64,000 nt of DNA from a virus. The stretch's first letter is position 1; each line of letters opens with the position of its first letter. The DNA lies in IMG/VR virus record IMGVR_UViG_3300009149_000025, positions 1 through 64,000 of that record; one strand, 5' to 3'. Position numbers and translations under genes: made by a program. The notes under the pieces were generated by a model. That model had not been told where the DNA came from and searched no databases. It saw nothing but the letters and a program-made list of their open reading frames with translations. Shown here in pieces: positions 44,815 to 51,607 of this stretch.

Positions 44815-45037
44815 TTTTAGAAAGAGTGTATTTTTTTATGATTTAAAAGATTATGATGAATTATTAAATAGTATTAAATTTAATGATAAAATGAACAATA
44901 TAGATAGGGATTATATTTTATATAAAGTAAAATTATCAGATAGAAATATTATTCATACTGATCCAAATTATATAAATGGTTTTTACACAACTGATAATAT
45001 TAGTCCATTCGATATTGAAATAATAAAAATAAATTAG
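44811..45037 (+). CDS. Small protein requiring a -1 frameshift (or broken by one)
   Basis: An ATG at 44811 overlaps the previous TGA as ATGA. The frame MILERVYFF closes at TAA 44844-44846. In the -1 frame a long open continuation runs from 44837 to the TAG at 45035-45037 (YDLKDYDELLNSIKFND and so on to FDIEIIKIN). The junction is a T7 run, T-TTT-TTT at 44831-44837, exactly in register for -1 slippage. Either programmed frameshifting produces a ~75-aa protein, or a 1-base deletion broke the gene. Function unknown. Confidence 0.5.
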
Positions 45038-45047
45038 AAAATCGTTG

Positions 45048-45419
45048 TTATTTACTATTTACAAATTCATCTCCATTAATTATTTCATACCCGTCACTAT
45101 TTAATTCCTTGAATCCGTTGACACGATCTACACTATATTGATTATCTGACCATATTATAACTGAGTCACCACCACCATCTAATAAATCATATCCATCGTT
45201 ATCTAATAAATCGGTAAATTTATGGAGATTATTTAATCTTAAAAATTTAATATAATAAATTTTACCTGTTACATATCCACCACCAGGTTTATTTATATCA
45301 TCAATGTATTCAGTAATATAATCTGTATATATTTTTCTATTTATAGTTTCATCTTCTTCTTCAAAGTCGAAGTCATCGTCATTAAAATCGAATTCTTCAT
45401 ATAGTTTTAAGTGTTTCAT
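45048..45419 (-). CDS. MKHLKLYEE-leader protein 3
   Basis: 123 aa. The first 24 residues (MKHLKLYEEFDFNDDDFDFE and more) are almost identical to the next gene upstream, while the bodies differ, so only the leader was duplicated or conserved. The body holds YIDDINKPGGGYVTGKI and LLDGGGDSVIIW. Unknown function. Confidence 0.5.
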   Translation of the reverse strand: MKHLKLYEEFDFNDDDFDFEEEDETINRKIYTDYITEYIDDINKPGGGYVTGKIYYIKFLRLNNLHKFTDLLDNDGYDLLDGGGDSVIIWSDNQYSVDRVNGFKELNSDGYEIINGDEFVNSK

Positions 45420-45421
45420 AG

Positions 45422-45763
45422 TTATTTTATTATATCCATATTCATAAATTCATCATATTTAATATTACTATTATGATTTTTTCCAAATCCTCTTGTCCAA
45501 GATGTGTGTGTCCATGAAGGTAAAAAACAATTCCATTTTTCTCCATCATAATTAGTAGAATTTTCATCATTTAAAATATCACTCTCACCAAGAATTCTAA
45601 ACCCTAATCCTTTTAATTTATTAACAATATCAATAGCTTCTTCATTTGTATTGAAAAAGATTATTCGTTTTAACAATTCATCTTTAGTTAAAGTATCTTT
45701 TTCTTCAAAATCAAAATCATCATCATTAAAGTCGAATTCTTCGTATAGTTTTAAGTGTTTCAT
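45422..45763 (-). CDS. MKHLKLYEE-leader protein 4
   Basis: 113 aa from the ATG at 45763; the upstream in-frame ATG at 45787 would place a promoter element inside the gene. It starts MKHLKLYEEFDFNDDDFDFE like its neighbour. The rest is a small alpha/beta domain with IDIVNKLKGLGFRILG and a Trp-rich loop (WNCFLPSWTHTSW). Unknown function. Confidence 0.5.
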   Translation of the reverse strand: MKHLKLYEEFDFNDDDFDFEEKDTLTKDELLKRIIFFNTNEEAIDIVNKLKGLGFRILGESDILNDENSTNYDGEKWNCFLPSWTHTSWTRGFGKNHNSNIKYDEFMNMDIIK

Positions 45764-45768
45764 ATATT

Positions 45769-45780
45769 GTATATATAAAC
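45769..45780 (-). promoter_or_regulatory. Phage-type promoter candidate
   Basis: Minus-strand GTTTATATATAC, 5 nt upstream of the ATG at 45763. Confidence 0.4.
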
Positions 45781-45819
45781 TTTTCATTTTTATTTTAATA
45801 TATTTTAAAAAATTGAATT

Positions 45820-46605
45820 ATGATAAATATTATTATATTTAGCCGCGATAGAGGTTCACAATTAGAACTTCTATTAAGAAGTATGAAATTACATTTTAAA
45901 GAATGGGATAAACAAAAAATATATATATTATATACATTCTCTAATTATTTATTTGGTAAAGGATATGATATAACAAGAGAATTACATCCTGAGTTTAACT
46001 ATGTTAAAGAAAAGAATTTTAAACAAGATTTATTATCTTTAATGGATAAAAGTAAGAAATTTAGTACATTTTTAGTTGATGATATAATTTTTAAAGAAGA
46101 TTTTTCGATTGAAGATGAAAAAATGAAAATGTTAGAAACAGATAGTAACATTTTATGCTTATCTTTAAGATTACACCCAAGATTATCTTATTGCTATCCC
46201 GCTCGTTGTAAAATGGTTAGTCCATCACCAGATAAGAATAATAAATTTAATTGGATAGGGAAAACTGGTGATTATGGTTATGCGATGTCTTTGGATTTTC
46301 ATGTTTTTAGAACAAATGAAATACTTTATAGATTACAACATTTAAATTATTCTAATCCAAATACATTAGAATCAAATTTGGCAGCCATGCCAATTAAAAA
46401 ACCTTTTATGTTAATGTATGACAAATCTATCATAGTTAATAATCCAGCTAATAAAGTTCAAAATTTTAATCAAAATGTTCATGGAAATATATCAGCGGAA
46501 TATATCAACGAAGAATACTTAAAAGGTAAAAAAATATCATTAGAAAATTCAAAAGGATTAGAAAATATATCCTGTCATCAAGAAATCGACATAATATTTG
46601 AATAA
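45820..46605 (+). CDS. GT-A-like glycosyltransferase
   Basis: 261 aa. NIIIFSRDRGSQLELLLRS at the N-terminus is a nucleotide-sugar-binding start, FSTFLVDDIIFKEDF near residue 85 contains the D-x-D-like acidic site, and CLSLRLHPRLSYCYP follows. The pattern suits bacterial GT-A enzymes. With the GT25-like gene it may decorate the virion or modify bases. The acceptor is unknown. Confidence 0.6.
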   Translation: MINIIIFSRDRGSQLELLLRSMKLHFKEWDKQKIYILYTFSNYLFGKGYDITRELHPEFNYVKEKNFKQDLLSLMDKSKKFSTFLVDDIIFKEDFSIEDEKMKMLETDSNILCLSLRLHPRLSYCYPARCKMVSPSPDKNNKFNWIGKTGDYGYAMSLDFHVFRTNEILYRLQHLNYSNPNTLESNLAAMPIKKPFMLMYDKSIIVNNPANKVQNFNQNVHGNISAEYINEEYLKGKKISLENSKGLENISCHQEIDIIFE

Positions 46606-46609
46606 ATAA

Positions 46610-46624
46610 TTTTTATATATAAAG
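46610..46624 (+). promoter_or_regulatory. Phage-type promoter candidate
   Basis: TTTTTATATATAAAG, 15 nt upstream of the gene starting at 46640. Confidence 0.5.
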
Positions 46625-46639
46625 AAAAATAATATAAAT

Positions 46640-46933
46640 TTGATGTTATTAGATTATAAAAAATTCAAAGAAAAAAGTATATTGGTTGAAAGTGTTATTG
46701 AAGATGTTGGTGAAGATAATATTGATAATTTAATAGATGATGCATATAAACATTTTAAAGAAATTCAAAAACCAGTTAATACTTTGAATATAATAAATTA
46801 TGTAGAACAAAGTATAGGTAAAGAGTTAGATGATGAAGATTATTACGATCTTTATTATAAGATAACGGGTGAAGAGTATGATGGGGATGAGATTGATGAT
46901 CTAGATGATGAAGAAAAATATATTATAAAATAA
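46640..46933 (+). CDS. Small acidic protein with leader-like N-terminus
   Basis: 97 aa, starting with TTG (or ATG 46643). MLLDYKKFKEKSILVESVIE has K-K-F-K-E then L-V-E, compatible with the leader/protease site. The rest is acidic and helical, ending DDLDDEEKYIIK. First gene of a three-gene rightward unit with the UVR-like and Nudix genes. Confidence 0.45.
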   Translation: MMLLDYKKFKEKSILVESVIEDVGEDNIDNLIDDAYKHFKEIQKPVNTLNIINYVEQSIGKELDDEDYYDLYYKITGEEYDGDEIDDLDDEEKYIIK

Positions 46934-46942
46934 AGAATAATA

Positions 46943-47128
46943 ATGAAAGTTTGTTTCGAAAAGAAAGATTTAGATAAATTCAGTGTAGAAGAACTGAGAA
47001 AAATGTTAGAGATACAAATCAGTATTGAAAGATTTGAAGGAGCTAGTGTCATAAGGGATGTTATTGAAGAACGTAAAAAATCTTACGGTATTGGTGAAAG
47101 TAACGATGATGATGGAGAATTACAATAG
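46943..47128 (+). CDS. UVR-motif-like small protein
   Basis: 61 aa. FSVEELRKMLEIQISIERFE then GASVIRDVIEERKKS matches the UVR helical-hairpin motif of UvrB, McsA and ClpC (E-x-F-E-x-A-x-x-I-R-D). The UVR hairpin mediates protein contacts. It ends in TAG at 47126-47128, and overlaps the Nudix start by 17 nt. Confidence 0.6.
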   Translation: MKVCFEKKDLDKFSVEELRKMLEIQISIERFEGASVIRDVIEERKKSYGIGESNDDDGELQ

Positions 47129-47594
47129 AGATATTTTGAAGTATAGAGATTTTGAGAAAATGAATGTCAGAGTTACATCTGGTATTGTTTTCATTTATAG
47201 GAATAAAATTATGTTGGTACACCCATCAGATAGAAAATGGGATAATTCTTTTTCATACCCTAAAGGAAAAATCGATAATGGTGAATCTATAAAGGATGCT
47301 GCTGTTAGGGAAACAGAAGAAGAAATAGGTGTCAAGTTTCCAAGAAAATTCTTATCTAATAAAAATTTATATAGAATAGTAAATAGGGATGAAGAATTCG
47401 GTGGACTTATCAAAATAGATTATTATTATTTAGTAAAGTTAGATGACAATATGTTTAGAAAGTATTTTAAACAAGATATAATAAAAAGAAAAAAACTTCC
47501 ACATGGTGAATTAGATTGGGGTGGATTTATGTCTAGTAAACAATCTAAGGGTAGAGTGAAGGATAGATTAAAAACAATATTAAGACACGTATAA
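47112..47594 (+). CDS. Nudix hydrolase
   Basis: 160 aa. The Nudix box GKIDNGESIKDAAVRETEEE followed by IGV fits G-x5-E-x7-R-E-U-x-E-E-x-G-U exactly, near residues 54-76. SFSYPKGK precedes it. Substrate is not readable; small-nucleotide housecleaning, Ap4A or RNA-cap hydrolysis are family options. ATGs at 47106, 47109 and 47112 are all possible starts. A bidirectional terminator follows. Confidence 0.85.
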   Translation: MENYNRDILKYRDFEKMNVRVTSGIVFIYRNKIMLVHPSDRKWDNSFSYPKGKIDNGESIKDAAVRETEEEIGVKFPRKFLSNKNLYRIVNRDEEFGGLIKIDYYYLVKLDDNMFRKYFKQDIIKRKKLPHGELDWGGFMSSKQSKGRVKDRLKTILRHV

Positions 47595-47628
47595 AAAAAG
47601 TCAGTAATTTCTTACTGACTTTTTTTTA
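47593..47628. terminator. Bidirectional terminator
   Basis: Stem AAAAAGTCAGTAA / TTACTGACTTTTT with a 4-nt loop between convergent genes (Nudix, ending 47594, and the minus gene ending at 47649). Confidence 0.85.
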
Positions 47629-47648
47629 TAAACGGGGCTTTTTTAATC

Positions 47649-48134
47649 TTAAAATGGTAAGTTTTCTTCATCGTCAAAGTCATCATCATCCATATCTTCT
47701 TCTTGTGATATATTGTCCAATTCATCTTTGTATCCTTTTTGAGAATCTAGATATACAATATACAAGTCTTCTGGTATGTGGAATACAATTTCATCACCTT
47801 CTTCTTTCATAGAAGCTGTTGTTGTGTCATCATCGCTGATTTCTTCCATAAACCATTCTTGAAATGATTCAAAGTCAGTTGGTAAATCTAATTCACCAAT
47901 ATCGTCCCATGAATCAGTTTTTTGATTATATACTATTTCTAATAAATCATCGATTTCTTCATCTTCTGAATCGGTTTCTATTTCACTTTTGAATTCTGTT
48001 TTATCATCATCACCATCAAAAAATACATCTTCTGTATCAATATCCGAATCTGGTTGAATAGTTTCAAATTCGTCTATTTCTATGTTTTCGTTTATAAAGT
48101 CTTTAAAATTTTTAATTTTTTTCATAATTTTCAT
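47649..48134 (-). CDS. Acidic protein with capsid-targeting-like leader
   Basis: 161 aa. KKIKNFKDFINENIEIDEFE opens the protein; F-K-D-F-I-N-E closely follows T4 Y-Q-E-F-I-A-E. Nearly the whole chain is acidic, including a C-terminal DDDDFDDEENLPF. A strongly acidic, leader-bearing protein could be a DNA mimic or internal head component, but this is inferred. Starts at 48134 or at the internal ATG of MKKIKNF. Confidence 0.55.
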   Translation of the reverse strand: MKIMKKIKNFKDFINENIEIDEFETIQPDSDIDTEDVFFDGDDDKTEFKSEIETDSEDEEIDDLLEIVYNQKTDSWDDIGELDLPTDFESFQEWFMEEISDDDTTTASMKEEGDEIVFHIPEDLYIVYLDSQKGYKDELDNISQEEDMDDDDFDDEENLPF

Positions 48135-48151
48135 AATTAGTTTTTAGTTAT

Positions 48152-48167
48152 TTATATATATAAAAAT
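48152..48167 (-). promoter_or_regulatory. Phage-type promoter candidate
   Basis: Minus-strand ATTTTTATATATATAA, 17 nt upstream of the gene starting at 48134. Confidence 0.5.
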
Positions 48168-48225
48168 AAAAGTCCAGTTTTTTAAACTTTTGATCTTTTT
48201 TTTAATAAAAAAACAAAATAAAGAA

Positions 48226-48501
48226 ATGAATGTGGAATTAGATATTAAGGAGAAAATTACATATAAAAGTTTCAAAACTCAATCGGAACTTAATGAAACT
48301 ATTTTAAATATGATATTTGAATCAAAAACAGATAAAATTATATTTAAAGGAGATCCTTATGATATTAATTATAAGATGATGAAAAAGTTGATATCTCTTG
48401 ATAATCCATTAGTTATGGAAGGTGATATTAGAGGAGCATTTAGAAAAGTTATTCAATTAAGCAATAACGAGCCTTACTGTATGGTATATAAAAAATCATA
48501 A
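48226..48501 (+). CDS. Small unknown protein
   Basis: 91 aa from ATG 48226; an upstream in-frame start would read through the T-rich promoter region. TQSELNETILNMIFESKTDK then IIFKGDPYDINYKMM. No motif recognised. It abuts the convergent 48502 gene. Confidence 0.5.
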   Translation: MNVELDIKEKITYKSFKTQSELNETILNMIFESKTDKIIFKGDPYDINYKMMKKLISLDNPLVMEGDIRGAFRKVIQLSNNEPYCMVYKKS

Positions 48502-48678
48502 TTAATTAATAATAATTTTACCATTTTTATCGATATTCCAAATATCACAATAATGCCACCTGTCACCATATTGTTCCATTATAAGATTATCAATTTCTTC
48601 TTTAGTTGGATTTCCATTTAATGTGAAAGTATCAGATATTTTATAATTTTCCGATAAATAAACTACTACTTTAATCAT
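48502..48678 (-). CDS. Small unknown protein, 58 aa
   Basis: MIKVVVYLSENYKISDTFTL begins at 48678, overlapping the Nudix (ADPRase-like) stop by 8 nt. The last gene of a leftward run of five tightly coupled genes. Contains a RWHYCDIWNIDKNGK strand pair like small ferredoxin-like domains. Function unknown. Confidence 0.5.
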   Translation of the reverse strand: MIKVVVYLSENYKISDTFTLNGNPTKEEIDNLIMEQYGDRWHYCDIWNIDKNGKIIIN

Positions 48679-49354
48679 CTTTTTTAATTTTTTCTGTGTA
48701 TTCGATGAATACTTTTTTCATTAATAAGGAAGCTTCATCTCTATCACATTTGCTTTTCCAATCTAATTTAGAAAATACTCTTATTAATCTATAAATATAT
48801 TTATCATATTCTTCAAATACTTTTTCTTTGTCTATTTTTATTATTCCTAATAATCCAAAACATAAATAACACTTACTATCTTGGAAATCATAATCTAATA
48901 CTTCAGTATAATTCATTTCCACTGTCTCAATGAATTCGTTTTCACTATCTAAACCTCCACCACTATTTATTTTCTTGCTAACTTCAGCATAATAATAATG
49001 AATAATTTCATCGGTGTATCCAGCTGCGGTATATGATTTTGATAAAAATTTTACAAAATCAGTTTTATATCCCAATTCTTCAGATATTTCTTTTTTAATA
49101 GTTTCCAATGGTGTTAAATTTTCATCATCAATCATCCCAGCTACTAATTCAACTATTTCATTTTTTGAACCAGGTCTGAATTGTTTAACGAATAAATACT
49201 TATTGGTTGATGTGTTGTATACTACAGCCGATACAGCTGGTAATCTTACAATGTAATCTCTATGGTATTCAACATCACCATCTTTAACATATATTCTATT
49301 TGTTGGTGAAAAGGATTCATCACATAATCTTTCGGTGTGTAAAATTTCTGTCAT
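48671..49354 (-). CDS. Nudix hydrolase, ADP-ribose pyrophosphatase-like
   Basis: 227 aa. The box GMIDDENLTPLETIKKEISE then ELGY near residue 85 fits a Nudix motif (with K-E for R-E). LFVKQFRPGSKNEIVELVAG before it and SKSYTAAGYTDEIIHYY after it are typical of ADP-ribose/nucleoside-diphosphate-sugar hydrolases. It may remove ADP-ribose generated in host NAD metabolism or defence. Coupled at both ends by 4-nt and 8-nt overlaps. Confidence 0.8.
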   Translation of the reverse strand: MTEILHTERLCDESFSPTNRIYVKDGDVEYHRDYIVRLPAVSAVVYNTSTNKYLFVKQFRPGSKNEIVELVAGMIDDENLTPLETIKKEISEELGYKTDFVKFLSKSYTAAGYTDEIIHYYYAEVSKKINSGGGLDSENEFIETVEMNYTEVLDYDFQDSKCYLCFGLLGIIKIDKEKVFEEYDKYIYRLIRVFSKLDWKSKCDRDEASLLMKKVFIEYTEKIKKDD

Positions 49355-49479
49355 ATTATTTTCTTTACTTCAGCGTTTTTTCCAATGAAAAATGATTTAT
49401 CAGTATACAATTTGGATAATTCTAAGAATCTATCTATATCTTTAAGTTCTATCAATTTTTTATCTTTTAATTCAATCAT
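49351..49479 (-). CDS. Small protein, 42 aa
   Basis: MIELKDKKLIELKDIDRFLE starts at 49479; its TGA overlaps the Nudix ATG as ATGA. Charged helices. Kept as real because the frame is tightly coupled to both neighbours. Confidence 0.45.
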   Translation of the reverse strand: MIELKDKKLIELKDIDRFLELSKLYTDKSFFIGKNAEVKKII

Positions 49480-49480
49480 T

Positions 49481-49726
49481 TTATATTTGTTTAATTTTTT
49501 CAGATTTATTAATTAATTTAAATTCTGATTCGGATAGTTTCTTTCCTTGAAAATAATATAAATCTGTAGTTTCACTAGAAAAATATTCAATAGCTGGACC
49601 ATCAATTCTACTTAATTGATTATCTTCTTTATATTCAATTCTATCTTTAAATCTTATAATTTGAAATTTATCATTGGTCATCCAATCGAGAATACCAATG
49701 TCATTTAGGTAAAATTCTTTATCCAT
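49481..49726 (-). CDS. Small protein with DGPA-type segment
   Basis: 81 aa. SRIDGPAIEYFSSETTDLYY followed by FQGKKLSESEF is a single copy of the common D-G-P-A-x-x-Y ... Y-x-x-G-K-x-x-x-x-x-x-F repeat of phage and giant-virus proteins (MORN-like). Function unknown. Confidence 0.5.
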   Translation of the reverse strand: MDKEFYLNDIGILDWMTNDKFQIIRFKDRIEYKEDNQLSRIDGPAIEYFSSETTDLYYFQGKKLSESEFKLINKSEKIKQI

Positions 49727-49904
49727 TTTTAATAATATCTATAATTGTTACAAAAAAATCAGAAATCCAAGTACCTATAAATGTACCTGATTGTTCTGGA
49801 AATAAAATAATAATAGCAATTAATAGATATATTAGATGTATCCATTTCAGTTTTTTCAAAAAACTTACTTTTTTAATCGTTTTTCCATCTCTTAAGTCGT
49901 ACAT
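49719..49904 (-). CDS. Small single-TM protein
   Basis: 61 aa with one clear TM helix (WIHLIYLLIAIIILFP) and a basic N-terminus. Overlaps the next gene by 8 nt. Possibly a membrane anchor; no more can be said. Confidence 0.5.
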   Translation of the reverse strand: MYDLRDGKTIKKVSFLKKLKWIHLIYLLIAIIILFPEQSGTFIGTWISDFFVTIIDIIKNG

Positions 49905-49942
49905 TATTAGAATACTTTTTTTATTATATTAGAAATGAATGA

Positions 49943-50461
49943 TTAAGTTTTAATAAAATTAATATTGATATCAAAATCTACCCAAGGCTCGATTTTGTAT
50001 GCCCATTCTTTAAGAATGTTTATTTCACTATCTCTATCTTCCCATATTTCAATTTCTTCTAAATTTGGGAATTGTGGAATATATTCATCTAAATCATCAG
50101 CTTTTGTTAAAAAATATGATCTTCTATATAATTTATCATCGAATTTAATTTTAAATTTATCTAATATTTTAGATACTTCTTTATCCAATGTTGGTAATCT
50201 GTGAGTTAACATGATAACCCATGTATCGTTTATGTTTGCGTATCGTCTAAAATCAAATAACACATGTGGTTTTGGTGTTATTTCATCTTTAAAAACTTCT
50301 ATATCTAAAGAATATGGTTCTGTCCACCACGCTTTTGATGGGTATTTTTCACCGTAGTGTTCTACCCATTTCTTTATACCATCTTTTCTAAATGGTGTAT
50401 TCATTAATGTGTTGTCGAAGTCAAAAACACATAATTTTTTTATATCTCTTTTATTTTTCAT
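49943..50461 (-). CDS. HAD phosphatase, Swiss-Army-Knife RNA-repair type
   Basis: 172 aa. CVFDFDNTLMNTP at 11-24 is the HAD D-x-D-x-T motif. YPSKAWWTEPYSLD follows, as in the HAD_SAK_1 group, then MLTHRLPTLDK (motif II region) and EIEIWEDRDSEI with the motif IV acidic residues. Related domains are proposed in RNA end repair. It overlaps the PAS-TPR gene by 4 nt. Specific substrate unknown. Confidence 0.7.
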   Translation of the reverse strand: MKNKRDIKKLCVFDFDNTLMNTPFRKDGIKKWVEHYGEKYPSKAWWTEPYSLDIEVFKDEITPKPHVLFDFRRYANINDTWVIMLTHRLPTLDKEVSKILDKFKIKFDDKLYRRSYFLTKADDLDEYIPQFPNLEEIEIWEDRDSEINILKEWAYKIEPWVDFDININFIKT

Positions 50462-51486
50462 AATTCTTCTAATAATTGTAATGATTCATTGTATTTGTAA
50501 TGGTTTTTATCATTTGCTATTTTTGATAAAATTAATATAGCATCTACTTTTTTATTTAGTTTAATATAACAAAGAGATAATAACCAATCGGATTGATCAA
50601 CAAATATGCTATCTTCTTTTATTATTACACTGAAATTTTTAACACTTTCTTCATAATTACCAAGTTCCATATTTGTTATACCTAAATAAAAATTAGTATT
50701 TATATTATTATCTTTTTTAAAGGTTTCTAATGCTTTTTCATATTTACCATCTTCATATAATATTGTTCCATTATAAATAATGTTTTCATTATTTGATAAA
50801 CTTCTGGTTGTTCCGACTATTGTGATGTCTGATTTTTTATAGTAATTATCATAATAATTACTATAATTATGTTCGTTGAAATGAGAATGTAGATGTATAC
50901 TAATGGATAGTATTAATAATATCAAACATAAAGTTATAAAAATTTGATATCTTTTCATTTTCTTTATTATCTTATTAGTTTTTTCTAATTTTTTTACGTG
51001 TGTAACATCATCATACATAGATACTAATTCATATTTACCATTAGTTTCTATTCTATATATGTAACTATCTCTATAACTATTTATATTACTATCTTTGTAA
51101 TAACCTTGATGTTTTATTGGTGTGCCGTTAAGTAAAACATCGTCAAACAAATCAATAATTCCAAATTTTTCTATACTATTATAAATGTTTTTTAATTTTT
51201 CACCTTTTTGTTCACAAGATAATTTATCAATTATTTGTGATTTTTTATTAAAATCAACTAATATATAATCACCTTCACCATCTTTTTTAATAATAACAGT
51301 GGCTAAATGTAAATTGTTGAAAGTATCACTTAATCTACTATTTTGAATTTCTAAGGAATTTTTAATTCTTTTTAATTCTTTTGATTGTTCTAAAAGATCA
51401 TGTTCTCCAATTACCTTACTTTGTAATAACGTATTACCTTGAAAATCAATACTTGTCTGGTCATATTCTTTTTGAAAAATCTTCAT
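50458..51486 (-). CDS. PAS-TM-TPR sensor-like membrane protein
   Basis: 342 aa. N-terminal coiled coil (LEQSKELKRIKNSLEIQNSR) leads into a PAS domain (~60-165; NNLHLATVIIKKDG, YDDVTHVKKLEK end as in histidine-kinase PAS). One TM helix follows at ~181-199 (FITLCLILLILSISIHLHS). C-terminally there are at least two TPR units (NIIYNGTILYEDGKYEKALE, FYLGITNMELGNYEESVKNF). There is no kinase or output domain. It might influence host two-component signalling. Related in theme to the receiver at 40794. Confidence 0.7.
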   Translation of the reverse strand: MKIFQKEYDQTSIDFQGNTLLQSKVIGEHDLLEQSKELKRIKNSLEIQNSRLSDTFNNLHLATVIIKKDGEGDYILVDFNKKSQIIDKLSCEQKGEKLKNIYNSIEKFGIIDLFDDVLLNGTPIKHQGYYKDSNINSYRDSYIYRIETNGKYELVSMYDDVTHVKKLEKTNKIIKKMKRYQIFITLCLILLILSISIHLHSHFNEHNYSNYYDNYYKKSDITIVGTTRSLSNNENIIYNGTILYEDGKYEKALETFKKDNNINTNFYLGITNMELGNYEESVKNFSVIIKEDSIFVDQSDWLLSLCYIKLNKKVDAILILSKIANDKNHYKYNESLQLLEEL

Positions 51487-51501
51487 ATGAATTGTTAATT
51501 T

Positions 51502-51516
51502 GCTTATATATAAAAA
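51502..51516 (-). promoter_or_regulatory. Phage-type promoter candidate
   Basis: Minus-strand TTTTTATATATAAGC, 15 nt upstream of the PAS-TM-TPR start. Confidence 0.5.
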
Positions 51517-51536
51517 TTTACTTCTGTATTTTTTAT

Positions 51537-51548
51537 TTTATATATAAG
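51537..51548 (+). promoter_or_regulatory. Phage-type promoter candidate
   Basis: TTTATATATAAG, 60 nt upstream of the 51608 tail gene; divergent from the minus copy at 51502. Confidence 0.45.
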
Positions 51549-51607
51549 AATAGTATTATTTTCTATCGGTGTTAAAATAATATATAAAATAAAAATATAA
51601 CCATTTT

